Made by a program: the position numbers and the translations under genes
Part shown: in pieces, positions 46,031 to 55,147 of the stretch
How positions within the stretch are numbered: position 1 is the first letter of the stretch
Layout: each line of letters starts with the position of its first letter
Source: Anagrus nilaparvatae
Lineage: Eukaryota > Arthropoda > Insecta > Hymenoptera > Mymaridae
Assembly (NCBI GenBank): GCA_022575985.1
Contig: JAKSXM010000053.1
Coordinates: forward strand, 1-64,000
Direction of reading: 5' to 3'
Length of the DNA stretch: 64,000 bases
The notes under the pieces: model-generated
Told to the model about the DNA's origin: nothing
Seen by the model: only the letters and a program-made list of their open reading frames with translations
Database searches by the model: none

Positions 46031-46690
46031 CTATTTTCGTCTTCGTCTGCGCTTTTTTTTCAAACCTTTCCCCCTTTTGTATGGCTTTAGACGGAGCCCT
46101 TTCCCCTCTCTGGCAATTTTTTCCATTTCAAGGTCATGCCTTATCTTCTCGTTGGCCAATTTCTTGTTATTTTTTGAATCTTTATGAGCTTTATAAAGGC
46201 TAGAAACCGCACCGGCCGCTGCTGCGATTGGCGCGACGTATTGTAAAAAGCCGCCGCGCCGAGTGGCCAGAGGAAGCTTGCGGCAACGTTTCTTACGCGT
46301 GCTTTTACGCATTCCTAAGCCAATCTTAGATTTTAATCCAATTAAAGAAGCTACGGTAAGCGCCGAAGCTTTTTCGCCCAAAGATGAATCTGCCGCGAAA
46401 ATTCGCTTTTTAGCCGCTGAATATAGCTCTTTATCGGCTTTGTGACGCGATTTTAAATCTTTAAAATTATGATATTGAATATCGTGCGTCAAACAAGCTG
46501 AATCGAGAGGATTCTTTGGTTGTATATTGTTCTCAATACGGGCCTGCAAACGGGTACCCGGACCTTTAGAAGATAAAATATTTTATACATAAAGACATGA
46601 AATTTTTTTTATAATATCGCACTTACCACAATAATTATACCCGGGTAAATGTATCTCTCGATTCAATTTTCCAAGCAAATTATTGAACAT
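46031..46690 (-). CDS. Minor capsid protein with phospholipase A2 domain, two exons
   Basis: Exon 1 is 46,627-46,690 and exon 2 is 46,031-46,563. The 63-bp intron starts GTAAGT and ends CTAAAG, and the join restores the PLA2 calcium loop YNYCGPG across the junction. The protein is about 198 residues. The catalytic motif DSACLTHDIQY places H48-D49 as in parvovirus-type phospholipase A2 domains, which help capsids leave endosomes. Next come an Ala-rich hydrophobic stretch (QYVAPIAAAAGAVSSLYKA) and a strongly basic C-terminus (KGLKKKRRRRRK) suited to DNA or nuclear localisation. It is the first gene of the minus block and shares an 80-bp divergent promoter with the ATPase. Confidence 0.85.
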
Positions 46691-46769
46691 GCGTTTACCG
46701 TGAATGTCGCATTAAGACTGACTGGACAAGTATAAAAACGTTCGCATTTATGCCCTAGTTTTCAGTAAA
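46691..46769. promoter_or_regulatory. Divergent core promoter for capsid and ATPase blocks
   Basis: Plus strand: TATAAAAACG at 46,731 and TCAGT initiator at 46,762-46,766, 33 bases apart, directly before the ATPase ATG at 46,770. Minus strand: a CATAAAT box (complement of 46,745-46,751) and TCAGT (complement of 46,717-46,721), about 32 bases apart, before ATG 46,690. TATA plus TCAGT at this spacing is the arthropod RNA polymerase II core arrangement. The two core promoters overlap, so the opposing transcripts would overlap at their 5' ends. Confidence 0.7.
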
Positions 46770-47525
46770 ATGGAGTTTGTTGAACAGAAAGAAAAAATTC
46801 ATAACGTAAATTACGATATTTCAGGTAGTTCGAAACTACCTCCGAAAAATGGCAAGCTTTTAGGGGGTAGCTTGCGAGCAATTATCACTGGACCATCAAA
46901 CTGCGGCAAGACTAATCTGTTAATTGCTCTAATAAATAGTCTATTTGGTTTTCATTTTTTCCGAATAGTCATATTCACAAAAACCCCTTTTCAACCTAAA
47001 TATGATCTTTTAAGACGGATTTTCAATCATAAATCATTAAAAAGAGTTAGATTAAATTTTTTTACAAGCGATGAAGAAATTCCAGACCCTGAAAATGCCG
47101 AAAGACATACGCTCATGGTATTTGATGACGTCATAAATTGCACTCAGAACGTTGCTAAAACATACATGTGTTTAGGACGACATTCTTTCACAGATTCTTG
47201 CTATTTATCGCAAACGTATTCAAAAATACCTAAACAACTAATTCGTGATAATATAAACATGATTGTTGTATATCCTCAAGACGATTTAAATTTGAAACAT
47301 ATTTATGACGATCACGTGACATCGCATTTGTCCTTTATTCAATTTAAAAAGCTTTGTCGCAAATGTTGGAAGAAAAAACATAATTTTTTGGTTATAATGA
47401 AGGAATTTGATACAAACTACGGAATGTTTCGTAGCGGATTTAGTACATTTATCCGTCTCAAACCGAAACGATTGTCTGAAATTAAAAAAAAAATAAAAAA
47501 TAAAAAAATAAAAAATAAAAAATAA
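46770..47525 (+). CDS. Genome-packaging ATPase (FtsK-HerA/A32 type)
   Basis: 251 residues. Walker A is GPSNCGKT (residues 41-48) after a hydrophobic strand. Walker B is LMVFDDV (D119-D120). A sensor-like segment LSQTYSKIPKQLIRDN follows at about 153-168. This matches the A32/FtsK-HerA ATPases that pump viral DNA into preformed capsids. The Lys/Ile-rich end (KKKIKNKKIKNKK) comes from a low-complexity tract. The stop overlaps the next ATG by one base (TAATG). The start codon follows a strong TATA/initiator pair, making this the first gene of the plus-strand block. Confidence 0.92.
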   Translation: MEFVEQKEKIHNVNYDISGSSKLPPKNGKLLGGSLRAIITGPSNCGKTNLLIALINSLFGFHFFRIVIFTKTPFQPKYDLLRRIFNHKSLKRVRLNFFTSDEEIPDPENAERHTLMVFDDVINCTQNVAKTYMCLGRHSFTDSCYLSQTYSKIPKQLIRDNINMIVVYPQDDLNLKHIYDDHVTSHLSFIQFKKLCRKCWKKKHNFLVIMKEFDTNYGMFRSGFSTFIRLKPKRLSEIKKKIKNKKIKNKK

Positions 47526-48469
47526 TGGAGACTGCAAAGTTAATTCAGCAAGCTCGTTCAAATATTCGCAAAAAATATAAGGCATTAAAACATCACGACA
47601 CGCAGCTCGATTTAATGGCAAAAAAAACTTTTGCCCCTATAATTGAACCGTTAAAAAGCATTGCAAAAAAACAGGAAGATAAAAATTTGATTGATTTTAA
47701 AGAATGTGAAAAAAAAGATGAAAATATAATGGATTTGGTTGATATTTCTGATGCTATCACTAGCGGTACCAATAAAGCATCAAAAAAACGCAAACAGGAT
47801 GACACCTCTTTTTTTGCAAATGAATCTCTCATAGATAACGAAATTAAAAGACCAGCGCACGCACCGGGTGAATTGTCAGAGCTAGGACCTATTGCTGGTA
47901 AAATTTTTCAAGATTTAAAGGCAAACCCAAATAAATTTGATACAGTTTTTGGACCGAAAATATCCCCTCAATCACATCATATGCTGGGTTCCAAACGACT
48001 AATTATTTTCAAAAATGACAATTTCTCGGTCGGCTCAAGGACTTTCACTGGCACCAAAGGACTGTTTTCTTTGATATATCACAAAAAACCGCAATCAGAT
48101 TCCTACTCAGAAGCTGACAAGGCTGTATACGGTGAAATTTTACGTTTAACAAATGCACATAAACAAAACGGTCAAGAAAATGGAAAGATTTTAGCTTCCA
48201 AAGGTGAAAAATATCTCAATATCATACGGGATTTAGTAAACGTCCGGTTGCCGACGGGGAGCGGGCTAATGAAAAAAAAAATAAATAAATATACTCTAAT
48301 GAATTTTGATAAAAATATAAAGACGTCATTTTCTTATTGGGACGATCCAAACGAATTGATAGACAGGTTGAAACTTCTTCTATCAGAAACGCAAGCTGGT
48401 CATAATTATTTGGACAACGAAATCCATGAAATAATAGCTGAATTATCTGAATCTGGTTACATATTTTAA
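47525..48469 (+). CDS. Conserved Polinton protein (PY-like)
   Basis: 314 residues. The N-terminal 110 residues are charged and probably disordered, with a nuclear-signal-like KKRKQDD. The C-terminal 190 residues carry the conserved core: LGPIAGKIFQDL, FDTVFGPK, TKGLFSLIYHKKP, KYLNIIRDL and YWDDPNELIDRLKLLLSETQ followed by EIHEIIAELSESGYI. The YWDDPNEL(I)DRL signature recurs in unassigned proteins of insect Polintons; I place it in the conserved PY-type class from memory. It is translated directly after the ATPase and is probably a structural or assembly factor; the biochemical role is unknown. Confidence 0.75.
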   Translation: METAKLIQQARSNIRKKYKALKHHDTQLDLMAKKTFAPIIEPLKSIAKKQEDKNLIDFKECEKKDENIMDLVDISDAITSGTNKASKKRKQDDTSFFANESLIDNEIKRPAHAPGELSELGPIAGKIFQDLKANPNKFDTVFGPKISPQSHHMLGSKRLIIFKNDNFSVGSRTFTGTKGLFSLIYHKKPQSDSYSEADKAVYGEILRLTNAHKQNGQENGKILASKGEKYLNIIRDLVNVRLPTGSGLMKKKINKYTLMNFDKNIKTSFSYWDDPNELIDRLKLLLSETQAGHNYLDNEIHEIIAELSESGYIF

Positions 48470-48483
48470 AAAAGCGTGAAAAA

Positions 48484-49017
48484 ATGAATAGGTTTGGCGA
48501 AAAATTGAAAGAAACTTCGACCGATTTTTCAGCTTTAAGCAAAAGATTAACGAATTTAAAGTTAAAACTCGAAGCTTTAAACCCTAGTAATAATCTTCAT
48601 ATTGATTCAAGGTTAAGATTTTTGGAAGAAATTTTGGATGTGGCTCTAAACCAAACAGAACCTAAGAGTCAATTACCATACACACGGATCAAAGAATTAA
48701 TTTCAAAATTTATTCCTGACGTCAGTGCACGTATGCGTATTTTGGAAGAGCTTTTAGGGGCTGTCAAATATCATGAAAGCGACGATGTAAATGATATTTC
48801 TTACAGCGATTTAAAAAAATACATTACAGACATCACACCGAAAATTGCAACTCGTTTAACAGCAATGGAAATAGCTCTTGGATTTTCCGATATTAAAAAA
48901 CCAGATTCAATAACCTATCTGGAATTGCTGGGACTTGTAAAGTTGAATATCCCTGAATTCGGGAATCGAATTACCCGTATCGAAAAAATTTTGGAAATTA
49001 AAAATCCAAAGCCTTGA
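48484..49017 (+). CDS. Protein of about 40-residue repeats, possible fibre
   Basis: 177 residues. From about residue 41 a unit of about 40 residues repeats three and a half times. Each unit opens with an R(L/M)xxLExxL-type helix (RLRFLEEIL, RMRILEELL, RLTAMEIAL, RITRIEKIL). About 15 residues later comes Yxx(L/I)xxx(I/V) and a Pro (FIPDV, ITPKI, NIPEF). Regular helical repeats of this kind could form a trimeric coiled shaft or an adaptor. It is the third gene of the plus block (14 bp after the previous stop), so a virion role is reasonable, but this is inference. No known family recognised. Confidence 0.65.
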   Translation: MNRFGEKLKETSTDFSALSKRLTNLKLKLEALNPSNNLHIDSRLRFLEEILDVALNQTEPKSQLPYTRIKELISKFIPDVSARMRILEELLGAVKYHESDDVNDISYSDLKKYITDITPKIATRLTAMEIALGFSDIKKPDSITYLELLGLVKLNIPEFGNRITRIEKILEIKNPKP

Positions 49018-49825
49018 ATAATTTTTTTTTTCAAACTAAATAAAATGTATTTTAAAAGAAAATGATCAAATAAAAAAATTTTTTAAAACTAAAAACTGTG
49101 TTGTTATTTGCGTTAAATAATTTACAAAAGTTTTTAATTTCAATACATTATTGTTTATATTTTATTTTTCCAATACATTTTTTGTTATGTCTAAAATATT
49201 AAAATCTATCGTTTAAATTAATTTTATAATAAAGCTATTCAAAGTATCTAAATGAAATTTAAAAATCATAATGTAATTAATAATTTTTTCTTGAATCGAT
49301 GCAATTTTCGTTAATTAATTTGAATACATTTTTTATTTTTATAAAATTCTTATAGTTAAAAATTTGAATGTAAATATTGTTTAAATTTTTATTTTGCTAT
49401 AATTTTTGCGGTAAACTTTCTATTCAAAATATCCTACGTATAAAAATCTATCATCTTAAAATCTATTGTTTAAATTAATTTTGCAATAAAGCTATTTTAA
49501 GTATCTAAAATGAAATTTAAAAATCATAATATAATTAATAATTATTTCTTAAATCGATGCAATTTTCATTAATTAATTTAATTTAATTTATTTTCAAAAT
49601 AAATTTTTTTTATTATTATTATAAAATTCTTATAGCTAAAAATTAGAATGTAAATATTGTTTAAATTTATTTTGCAATACATTTTGCAATAAAATTTCTA
49701 TTCTAAATATTCTACGTTTAAAATGAATAGCATTTAAAATATCAAAATTTTTTCTTGCATCTACGCAAAACGAGCAAATACAAATTTGTTTTATCACGTT
49801 AAAATTTTCGTTGAAAGTTACTCGT
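49018..49825. repeat. Non-coding AT-rich region with a duplicated block of about 260-280 bp
   Basis: Two imperfect direct copies start at about 49,185 and 49,440 (AAAATCTAT(C/T)GTTTAAATT, TGAAATTTAAAAATCATAAT, ATCGATGCAATTTTC, ATTCTTATAG(T/C)TAAAAAT). The block lies between convergently transcribed genes and contains AATAAA-type signals. No gene is supported. Confidence 0.7.
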
Positions 49826-50405
49826 TTAAAATTCTGTTTCAAGAAGAAAATTAAAATGTACGCAAATTAATTCGTATTCAATAATCTCATTATTTTTAAT
49901 TGTATACAAAAATTTTTTGCGCAAATCTTCATTCGACTGTCCAGTCTTGGGGTATTTTTTAAATTCGTCTACAAATTTTTCAACTCTAGGGATATAAGTT
50001 TCCAATTCCTTTTTTAATTGATCAATAAAAGGAAACCAATTAACTAATTTGTTCAAAGTTGAATCATGTATAGACACATATAACTTCTCTTGAGTAAATT
50101 TAAATCCAAACCAGTTATCCGTTTTCACGGGTTCGATGACAATATTATCCAATTCTGGTAGGTTATCAGGGTCCATATCATGTTTTAATTTAAACAATTC
50201 ATCTTTCAAAAATGTGATTTTCCCACCTTTTTTATTGAGTAACAAAACGACAACGCAAGCCTTCCCGTTTTCAAGACTAATTGCCACTTGCAAATCAGAC
50301 GAGGATGTCAGAGGTAGAAGTCGATTTTGAATTAAAACCCTAAAAATTTAATTATTTGTTTTCAGAAAAATAAACGAACAATTTTGAATTTATTTCAACT
50401 TACAT
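49826..50405 (-). CDS. Protein of unknown function with intron-split start codon
   Basis: Exon 2 (49,826-50,339) has an open frame all the way to its acceptor (TTTTTAG) but no ATG near its start. An upstream exon ends AAAGAT at 50,404, before GTAAGT. Joining the two forms ATG from AT plus G, giving 171 residues; the intron is 64 bp (50,340-50,403). The protein begins with a short Leu/Ser-rich segment. It continues with CVVVLLLNKKGGKITFLKDE and WFGFKFTQEKLYVSI, suggesting an alpha/beta fold, and has a long C-terminal helix region. No family recognised. It is transcribed towards the fibre-like gene. A TATAAA-like box (complement of about 50,516-50,523) lies about 110 bases upstream. Confidence 0.6.
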
Positions 50406-51500
50406 CTTTTATTGCGATTCACTCAAACAAGAGAAAACAAACAGGTTGATTTCAGAAACTATACTGCAAAGTCAATAAATGTTTAAGTGACTTTTATGTA
50501 AAATGACGCATGCGCGTTTATAAAACTCTGCACGTGCAAAGACTTCAAATAAAACGTTAAAGACTCGATAAATTTAAATTAAAAATAATACCCCCTGTTG
50601 TCAAAACCGATTAGAGAAACCGTTTCAAAAATATAAGTTATTAAACATACATACATACAAACTCATGGTTGTCCAAGCGTTGAATTTCAAGATTAATGAC
50701 CTCTTTTGCTTAAATTTTATTTTCAACTTTTTAAAATAGATCAAATATTTTTTTATCTTGCATTTTGTGATACATCACAGGGTAAATTTTTTTTTAAACT
50801 TCACTTCACCACCCCAAACTTTTGTTAAATTAAACATGAAAAAATAACAATAATTTATATACTTATAAAATATAATTTGTTTTTTTCTCACTTATGAAAT
50901 ATAGCAAGCTAAAGGACACATGTTTAATTAAAAAATTTTTTTACACTTCAAATAACAAACTTTTTCGACCACTGTATAAATTTTTTTTACTTAATTAAAC
51001 AAATGAGTATATTTCCACTCAACGTAAAAAACTTACACTTTTTGAATTTAATTAACGCACTTTATAAAAGTGACCAAACACTCAAGAGGTTTCAAAAGCT
51101 ACTACCTGGGAATTTCAAATTTGTACTGTGAGAAAAGGTGGAAAAAAGGGGTAGATTTAAACTTTATGAAGAATCGAAGTCAGCCATTAAAAAACGCTAC
51201 CCTAAAAATCTTTAGACAATTTTTTTCAAACATAGTCACTGCCCACTTTCTTAAATGAAGTAACACCTCTTTTTAAAATAAGCACTACCTACATAAATGA
51301 AGATACTCCTTCCATAAATTTAAATTTAACTGTAAATAAAAAATTTTTACAGGGTAAATGACTTTTAAATGACAATTATTGCAATCAATCGATTAATTGT
51401 TCATCTGACCAAATTAAAAAACAAAATGACTTCCAATGATATAAAAGATTGAATGACCACACATTTCAATCAATTGATAACAAAAATTTGATCACTAAGC
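50406..51500. promoter_or_regulatory. Divergent intergenic region with several TATA boxes
   Basis: About 1.1 kb between the minus-strand gene and the plus-strand gene at 51,501. TATA-type boxes occur at 50,516-50,523 (minus), 51,063-51,070 (TATAAAAG, plus) and 51,440-51,447 (TATAAAAG, plus). The last lies 61 bp before the next ATG, with a TCAAT initiator-like site 30-40 bp downstream. A plus-strand frame at about 51,070-51,258 lacks an early ATG and is not called. TACA repeats occur near 50,645. Confidence 0.5.
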
Positions 51501-51809
51501 ATGTCTTTTCAGTATTCAAAAGTGAAACAGATTTTAAACTATTTAAATTCACCAAAACGTAATCAAAATTGTAAAAAATTTTTAGATTTTTTACGAAATT
51601 TTAACGAGTGTTCGATATTAATTACATTAAAAAAATATAGCTACTTAAACCAGTTGCAACGAGATGTAATATTAGTTAGTGATTTGAGGCAATATATAAT
51701 CGAAGGTGTAACAAATTTGGACCTAATCTGTTCAGCTAACCTCTCAAGCCAAGAAGAAATTGAGGAATATTTTGAAAACATTTCAAGATATGAAAATGTT
51801 ACCTCTTGA
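51501..51809 (+). CDS. Unknown protein (102 aa), start of a two-frame locus
   Basis: 102 residues from ATG 51,501, behind a TATAAAAG box at 51,440. The composition is protein-like (KVKQILNYLNSPKRNQNC, LLD/ILV-rich helices, SSQEEIEEYFENI) but no family is recognised. It overlaps the next frame (51,760-52,131) by 50 bp. The two may be separate overlapping viral genes or one gene of about 210 codons with a one-base shift near 51,790. No intron sites fit. Confidence 0.5.
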   Translation: MSFQYSKVKQILNYLNSPKRNQNCKKFLDFLRNFNECSILITLKKYSYLNQLQRDVILVSDLRQYIIEGVTNLDLICSANLSSQEEIEEYFENISRYENVTS

Positions 51810-52131
51810 TAGCTGTTCTTGTGATAAACAATTTATTCGAAAGCAGTCTGCACAATTTCAATATTTCCATTTAATTTTCCACCGCGTGACGCGCTTCATA
51901 AACAATAAAAAAATTTTTATCAAATTATTTTATTACTACAAACACCTATTATTTCAAAAAAATTTACAGATACCATGTTTGGAGATATATGTTGAATCTA
52001 ACATTGATTTGGTATTTAAAAAGGAAGTTATTTTTAATAGATCCGTACGTGATATATTTTCTTACTTACATGAAATGACACATAGACGCCGAGAAATTTT
52101 ATTAAAAATTGTATTCAAACAAGAACTTTGA
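51760..52131 (+). CDS. Unknown protein (123 aa), second frame of the locus
   Basis: 123 residues, opening MRNILKTFQDMKMLPLDSCS; the second or third Met could be the true start. It contains Cys pairs (CSCDKQF), an aromatic-rich middle (YFHLIFHRVTRF, FYYYKHLLF) and a basic end (HEMTHRRREILLKIVF). It overlaps the 102-residue frame by 50 bp. The length and codon pattern support coding, but no homologue is recognised. Confidence 0.45.
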   Translation: MRNILKTFQDMKMLPLDSCSCDKQFIRKQSAQFQYFHLIFHRVTRFINNKKIFIKLFYYYKHLLFQKNLQIPCLEIYVESNIDLVFKKEVIFNRSVRDIFSYLHEMTHRRREILLKIVFKQEL

Positions 52132-53495
52132 AGATTCGTGTCAGTGAAATGTGAAAAAAAGTGAGTAGAAGTAATTAAAAAAATGTGTCTTTTTCAATTA
52201 AATTTAAATTTTGATCATAACAATTTCTCAATGAGTATGTATTTTAAAAAAGTTAACACATAATTATATCCATTTTTATTAGATAAATTAGATTTGTAAT
52301 TAAAAAAAATATTGTATTCAAGACATTTTAATTTAACCATGAAAGAAAACAGAGCATATTCAAAATGAAATTTAAAATATTTATTTTTTATAACTTGTTC
52401 ATTAGAGAAATTGTATTCTATATCATTATCAAAAATATGTCAATTGAATTTAATTTAATTTCAAATTATAAAAGCTTATTCTAAATTTTCAAGTATAACA
52501 TTACATGAAATACAGTGCTTTAAAAATATCAAATTTATTTGTATAGAATCTTGGATAAATTAGATTTGTAAAAAAATTTCAAAACGTTTTAATTTCACCA
52601 TGTAATAAAAAAAGTTATTTGAAAATGAAATTTAAAATATTTACAACCAAAACATTATTTCGATATCAATCTTTATTAAAAATTAAAATTAAGTATTTCA
52701 AAATTAAATCATTACTTGAAAATTATAAAAACGTATTCAATGTACACAAATTTATAAGTTAATATTTAAACATTATCATTAACAACAATATATCAATTGA
52801 ATTTAAAAAAAAAATATTGTATTCAAGACATTTCAATTTAACCATGAAAGAAAACAGAGCATATTCAAAATGAAATTTAAAATATTTATTTTTTATAACT
52901 TGTTCATTAGAGAAATTGTATTCTATATCATTATCAAAAATATGTCAATTGAATTTAATTTAATTTAAAATTAAAAAAGCTTATTCTAAATTTTCAAGTA
53001 TAACATTACATGAAATACAGTGCTTTAAAAATATCAAATTTATTTGTATAGAATCTTGGATAAATTAGATTTGTAAAAAAAAAATTTCAAAACGTTTTAA
53101 TTTCACCATGTAATAAAAAAAGTTATTTGAAAATGAAATTTAAAATATTTATTTTACAACTTACAACCAAAACATTATTTTGATATCAATCTTTATTAAA
53201 AAAAAATAAAATGATGTATTTCAAAATTAAATCATTACTTGAAAATTATAAAAACGTATTCAATGTACACAAATTTATAAGTTAAAATTTAAACATTATC
53301 ATTAACAACAATATATCAATTGAATTTAAAATTATAAAAGCTTATTCTAAATTTTCAAGTATAATATAAAATGAAAATACAATGCTTTTCAAATAAATAG
53401 TCTTCAAAAAATATCAAACTACATTTATTTCATCAAATCCATTTAAATCCGTTCTCCTTCTACATAAAATTACAAACAATTTATTACAATATGTA
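52132..53495. repeat. 505-bp tandem duplication in a non-coding stretch
   Basis: Two long direct copies begin at about 52,300 and 52,805 (ATTGTATTCAAGACATTT, GAAAGAAAACAGAGCATATT, CTTGTTCATTAGAGAAATTG, CATTACATGAAATACAGTGC), with a partial third from about 53,325 (GCTTATTCTAAATTTTCAAG). The copies are nearly identical except in homopolymers, so the duplication is recent. No gene lies within the repeat. Confidence 0.85.
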
Positions 53496-53778
53496 TTACA
53501 ATTTTATAACAGAAAAAACAATAAGAAACAGAATTAAAAATATCATTCGTATCTTCTTTAGCAAATTATCGTTGTTTAGGCATTTTACTGAAAAAAAGAA
53601 GTAAAAAAATGTTTAATTTCAAAATAAAATGTTTTTTCTTTAAAAAGCGAAATCTTTGTTACCATAAAATATATATCAAAGCTAGATGTCGTTAGTTACA
53701 AGGCTTGTCGTTAGTTACAAAATATTCATTGCTTTGTCGAAGTGGCTCCATCAATTTGAAATTTACTCTGCTTGACAT
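53496..53778 (-). CDS. Small spliced membrane protein, tentative (56 aa)
   Basis: Exon 1 runs from ATG 53,778 to 53,700 (MSSRVNFKLMEPLRQSNEYF) and exon 2 is 53,496-53,587. The 112-bp intron starts GTAACT and ends TTTCAG. The join keeps frame and adds a C-terminal hydrophobic helix (MIFLILFLIVFSVIKL), giving a tail-anchored protein. The frame is also open upstream to an acceptor-like TTAG at about 53,837, so a further 5' exon is possible. No family recognised. The exon structure resembles that of the other small genes nearby. Confidence 0.4.
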
Positions 53779-54127
53779 CGGCTCCGTAGATTTTATAAAG
53801 CTCGTTTTTTTATCCTCGTTGATATTCAAACGCCTAATTTAAAAAATAAATTGTTATTATATAATTTTTATTATTATTATTATTATTAAGTTATGACAAT
53901 AATGACAAAAAAAATAATTTTTATGAAATTTATGAAAAAATAATTTTTATAAAATTTATGAAAAAGTAAATTATAAATACCTAAAATTAATGCATTTTTA
54001 CACCTACACCTCTAATGAAAATTTCAATAGATTTATGTAAAATGATTGATTGATTGATTCATACATTGATTGATTGATTGATTGATTGAATAATAATAAT
54101 AATAATTAATGATTGATTAATATGAAT

Positions 54128-54215
54128 AAAATATAATTGCAAAAAATTTAAACTACAACTACTAATTAAAAAAATATAATTGCAAAAAATTTAAACTACA
54201 ACTACTAATTAAAAG
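54128..54215. repeat. Tandem duplication of about 45 bp and TGAT/AAT microsatellites
   Basis: ATATAATTGCAAAAAATTTA continuing into AACTACAACTACTAATTAAA occurs twice, about 45 bases apart. Just upstream (54,045-54,110) are GATT and AAT microsatellites. No gene is supported in 53,840-54,260. Confidence 0.75.
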
Positions 54216-54261
54216 CATCTACTAAATTTACTACATACAAAAATAAAACATTTAAATTTGA

Positions 54262-54511
54262 TTATTGACAACACATAAATAAAATAGCACTAGATAAAGC
54301 TGATATTAAAATTAATATCCCAAAATAAAAATTATTCCTCCATTCAATTTTTTTGATTTCATACCAATTATTTATCGGTATAACCACAAACCAAATAAAA
54401 TACTGAAATAAAAATTTTAAAACAATAACACCAATAAAAATCCAAAAATAATTAAAAACTTACAATAAATAAAAAAGTATAAACTAAAGCTTTTCTGATA
54501 GTATTATTCAT
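54262..54511 (-). CDS. Small spliced two-helix membrane protein (62 aa)
   Basis: Exon 1 is 54,464-54,511 and exon 2 is 54,262-54,402. The 61-bp intron (GTAAGT...TTTCAG) joins in phase 0. The 62-residue product has hydrophobic segments at about 9-25 (LVYTFLFIYFIWFVVIP) and 43-61 (FGILILISALSSAILFMCC), separated by a charged loop (NNWYEIKKIEWRNN). Neither exon is long enough to stand out alone, but consistent splice sites and two clean membrane segments support it. Role unknown; it belongs to the membrane/secreted cluster at the right end of the viral element. Confidence 0.55.
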
Positions 54512-55147
54512 TTTTGATTTTTCTCTTAGATGTCAATTGCACAAAATTAAATCATGCACTAATGCATTTTACTTTAATTAGACATATCTTTAACTAAGAT
54601 GTATGAGTGACAATAATTTTATTGTACGACAAATATTTTGCAAAATACATAATTTAAAATATACACACATACATCTATGTAAATAAATGCAACTTTTGTT
54701 AAATCATATAAAATATAAATAACACATTTTTCTATAGAAATATGATACATATCCGCTAAAAAATAAATATAACTAGATGATTAATATAAAATTTTAAAAA
54801 TCTAGGATTTCAAAAAAAATAGAACCCACCTTTAAATAATTGTATTCCTCAGGTGATAATTTTTGAAGGTTTCAAATGTAAAAATATTTGCTTAATTTGA
54901 ATTGACAAAATTTACATAAAATTATTTGTTTAATTAGAATAGACAAAATTTACATTAAACCTCTTCAAAATATCACCTGTGAAAAAATAAATTTACATTT
55001 GAATTAAATTCATTTCTCTCTCTCTCTCGAGAAATAAAAAAAGCTGAGTTGATTTTTTATTTTTATTAGTTTGCAAGATTACATTATTTTCAAAAGATAC
55101 ATTTTTTCACTATTTATATTTTTTCATCCGAGAATAGAAAAGATGAT

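Noticed and set aside
51070..51258. Plus-strand 62-codon frame after a TATAAAAG box
   Set aside because: No ATG until about 51,165, leaving 31 codons; no domain and no splice support.
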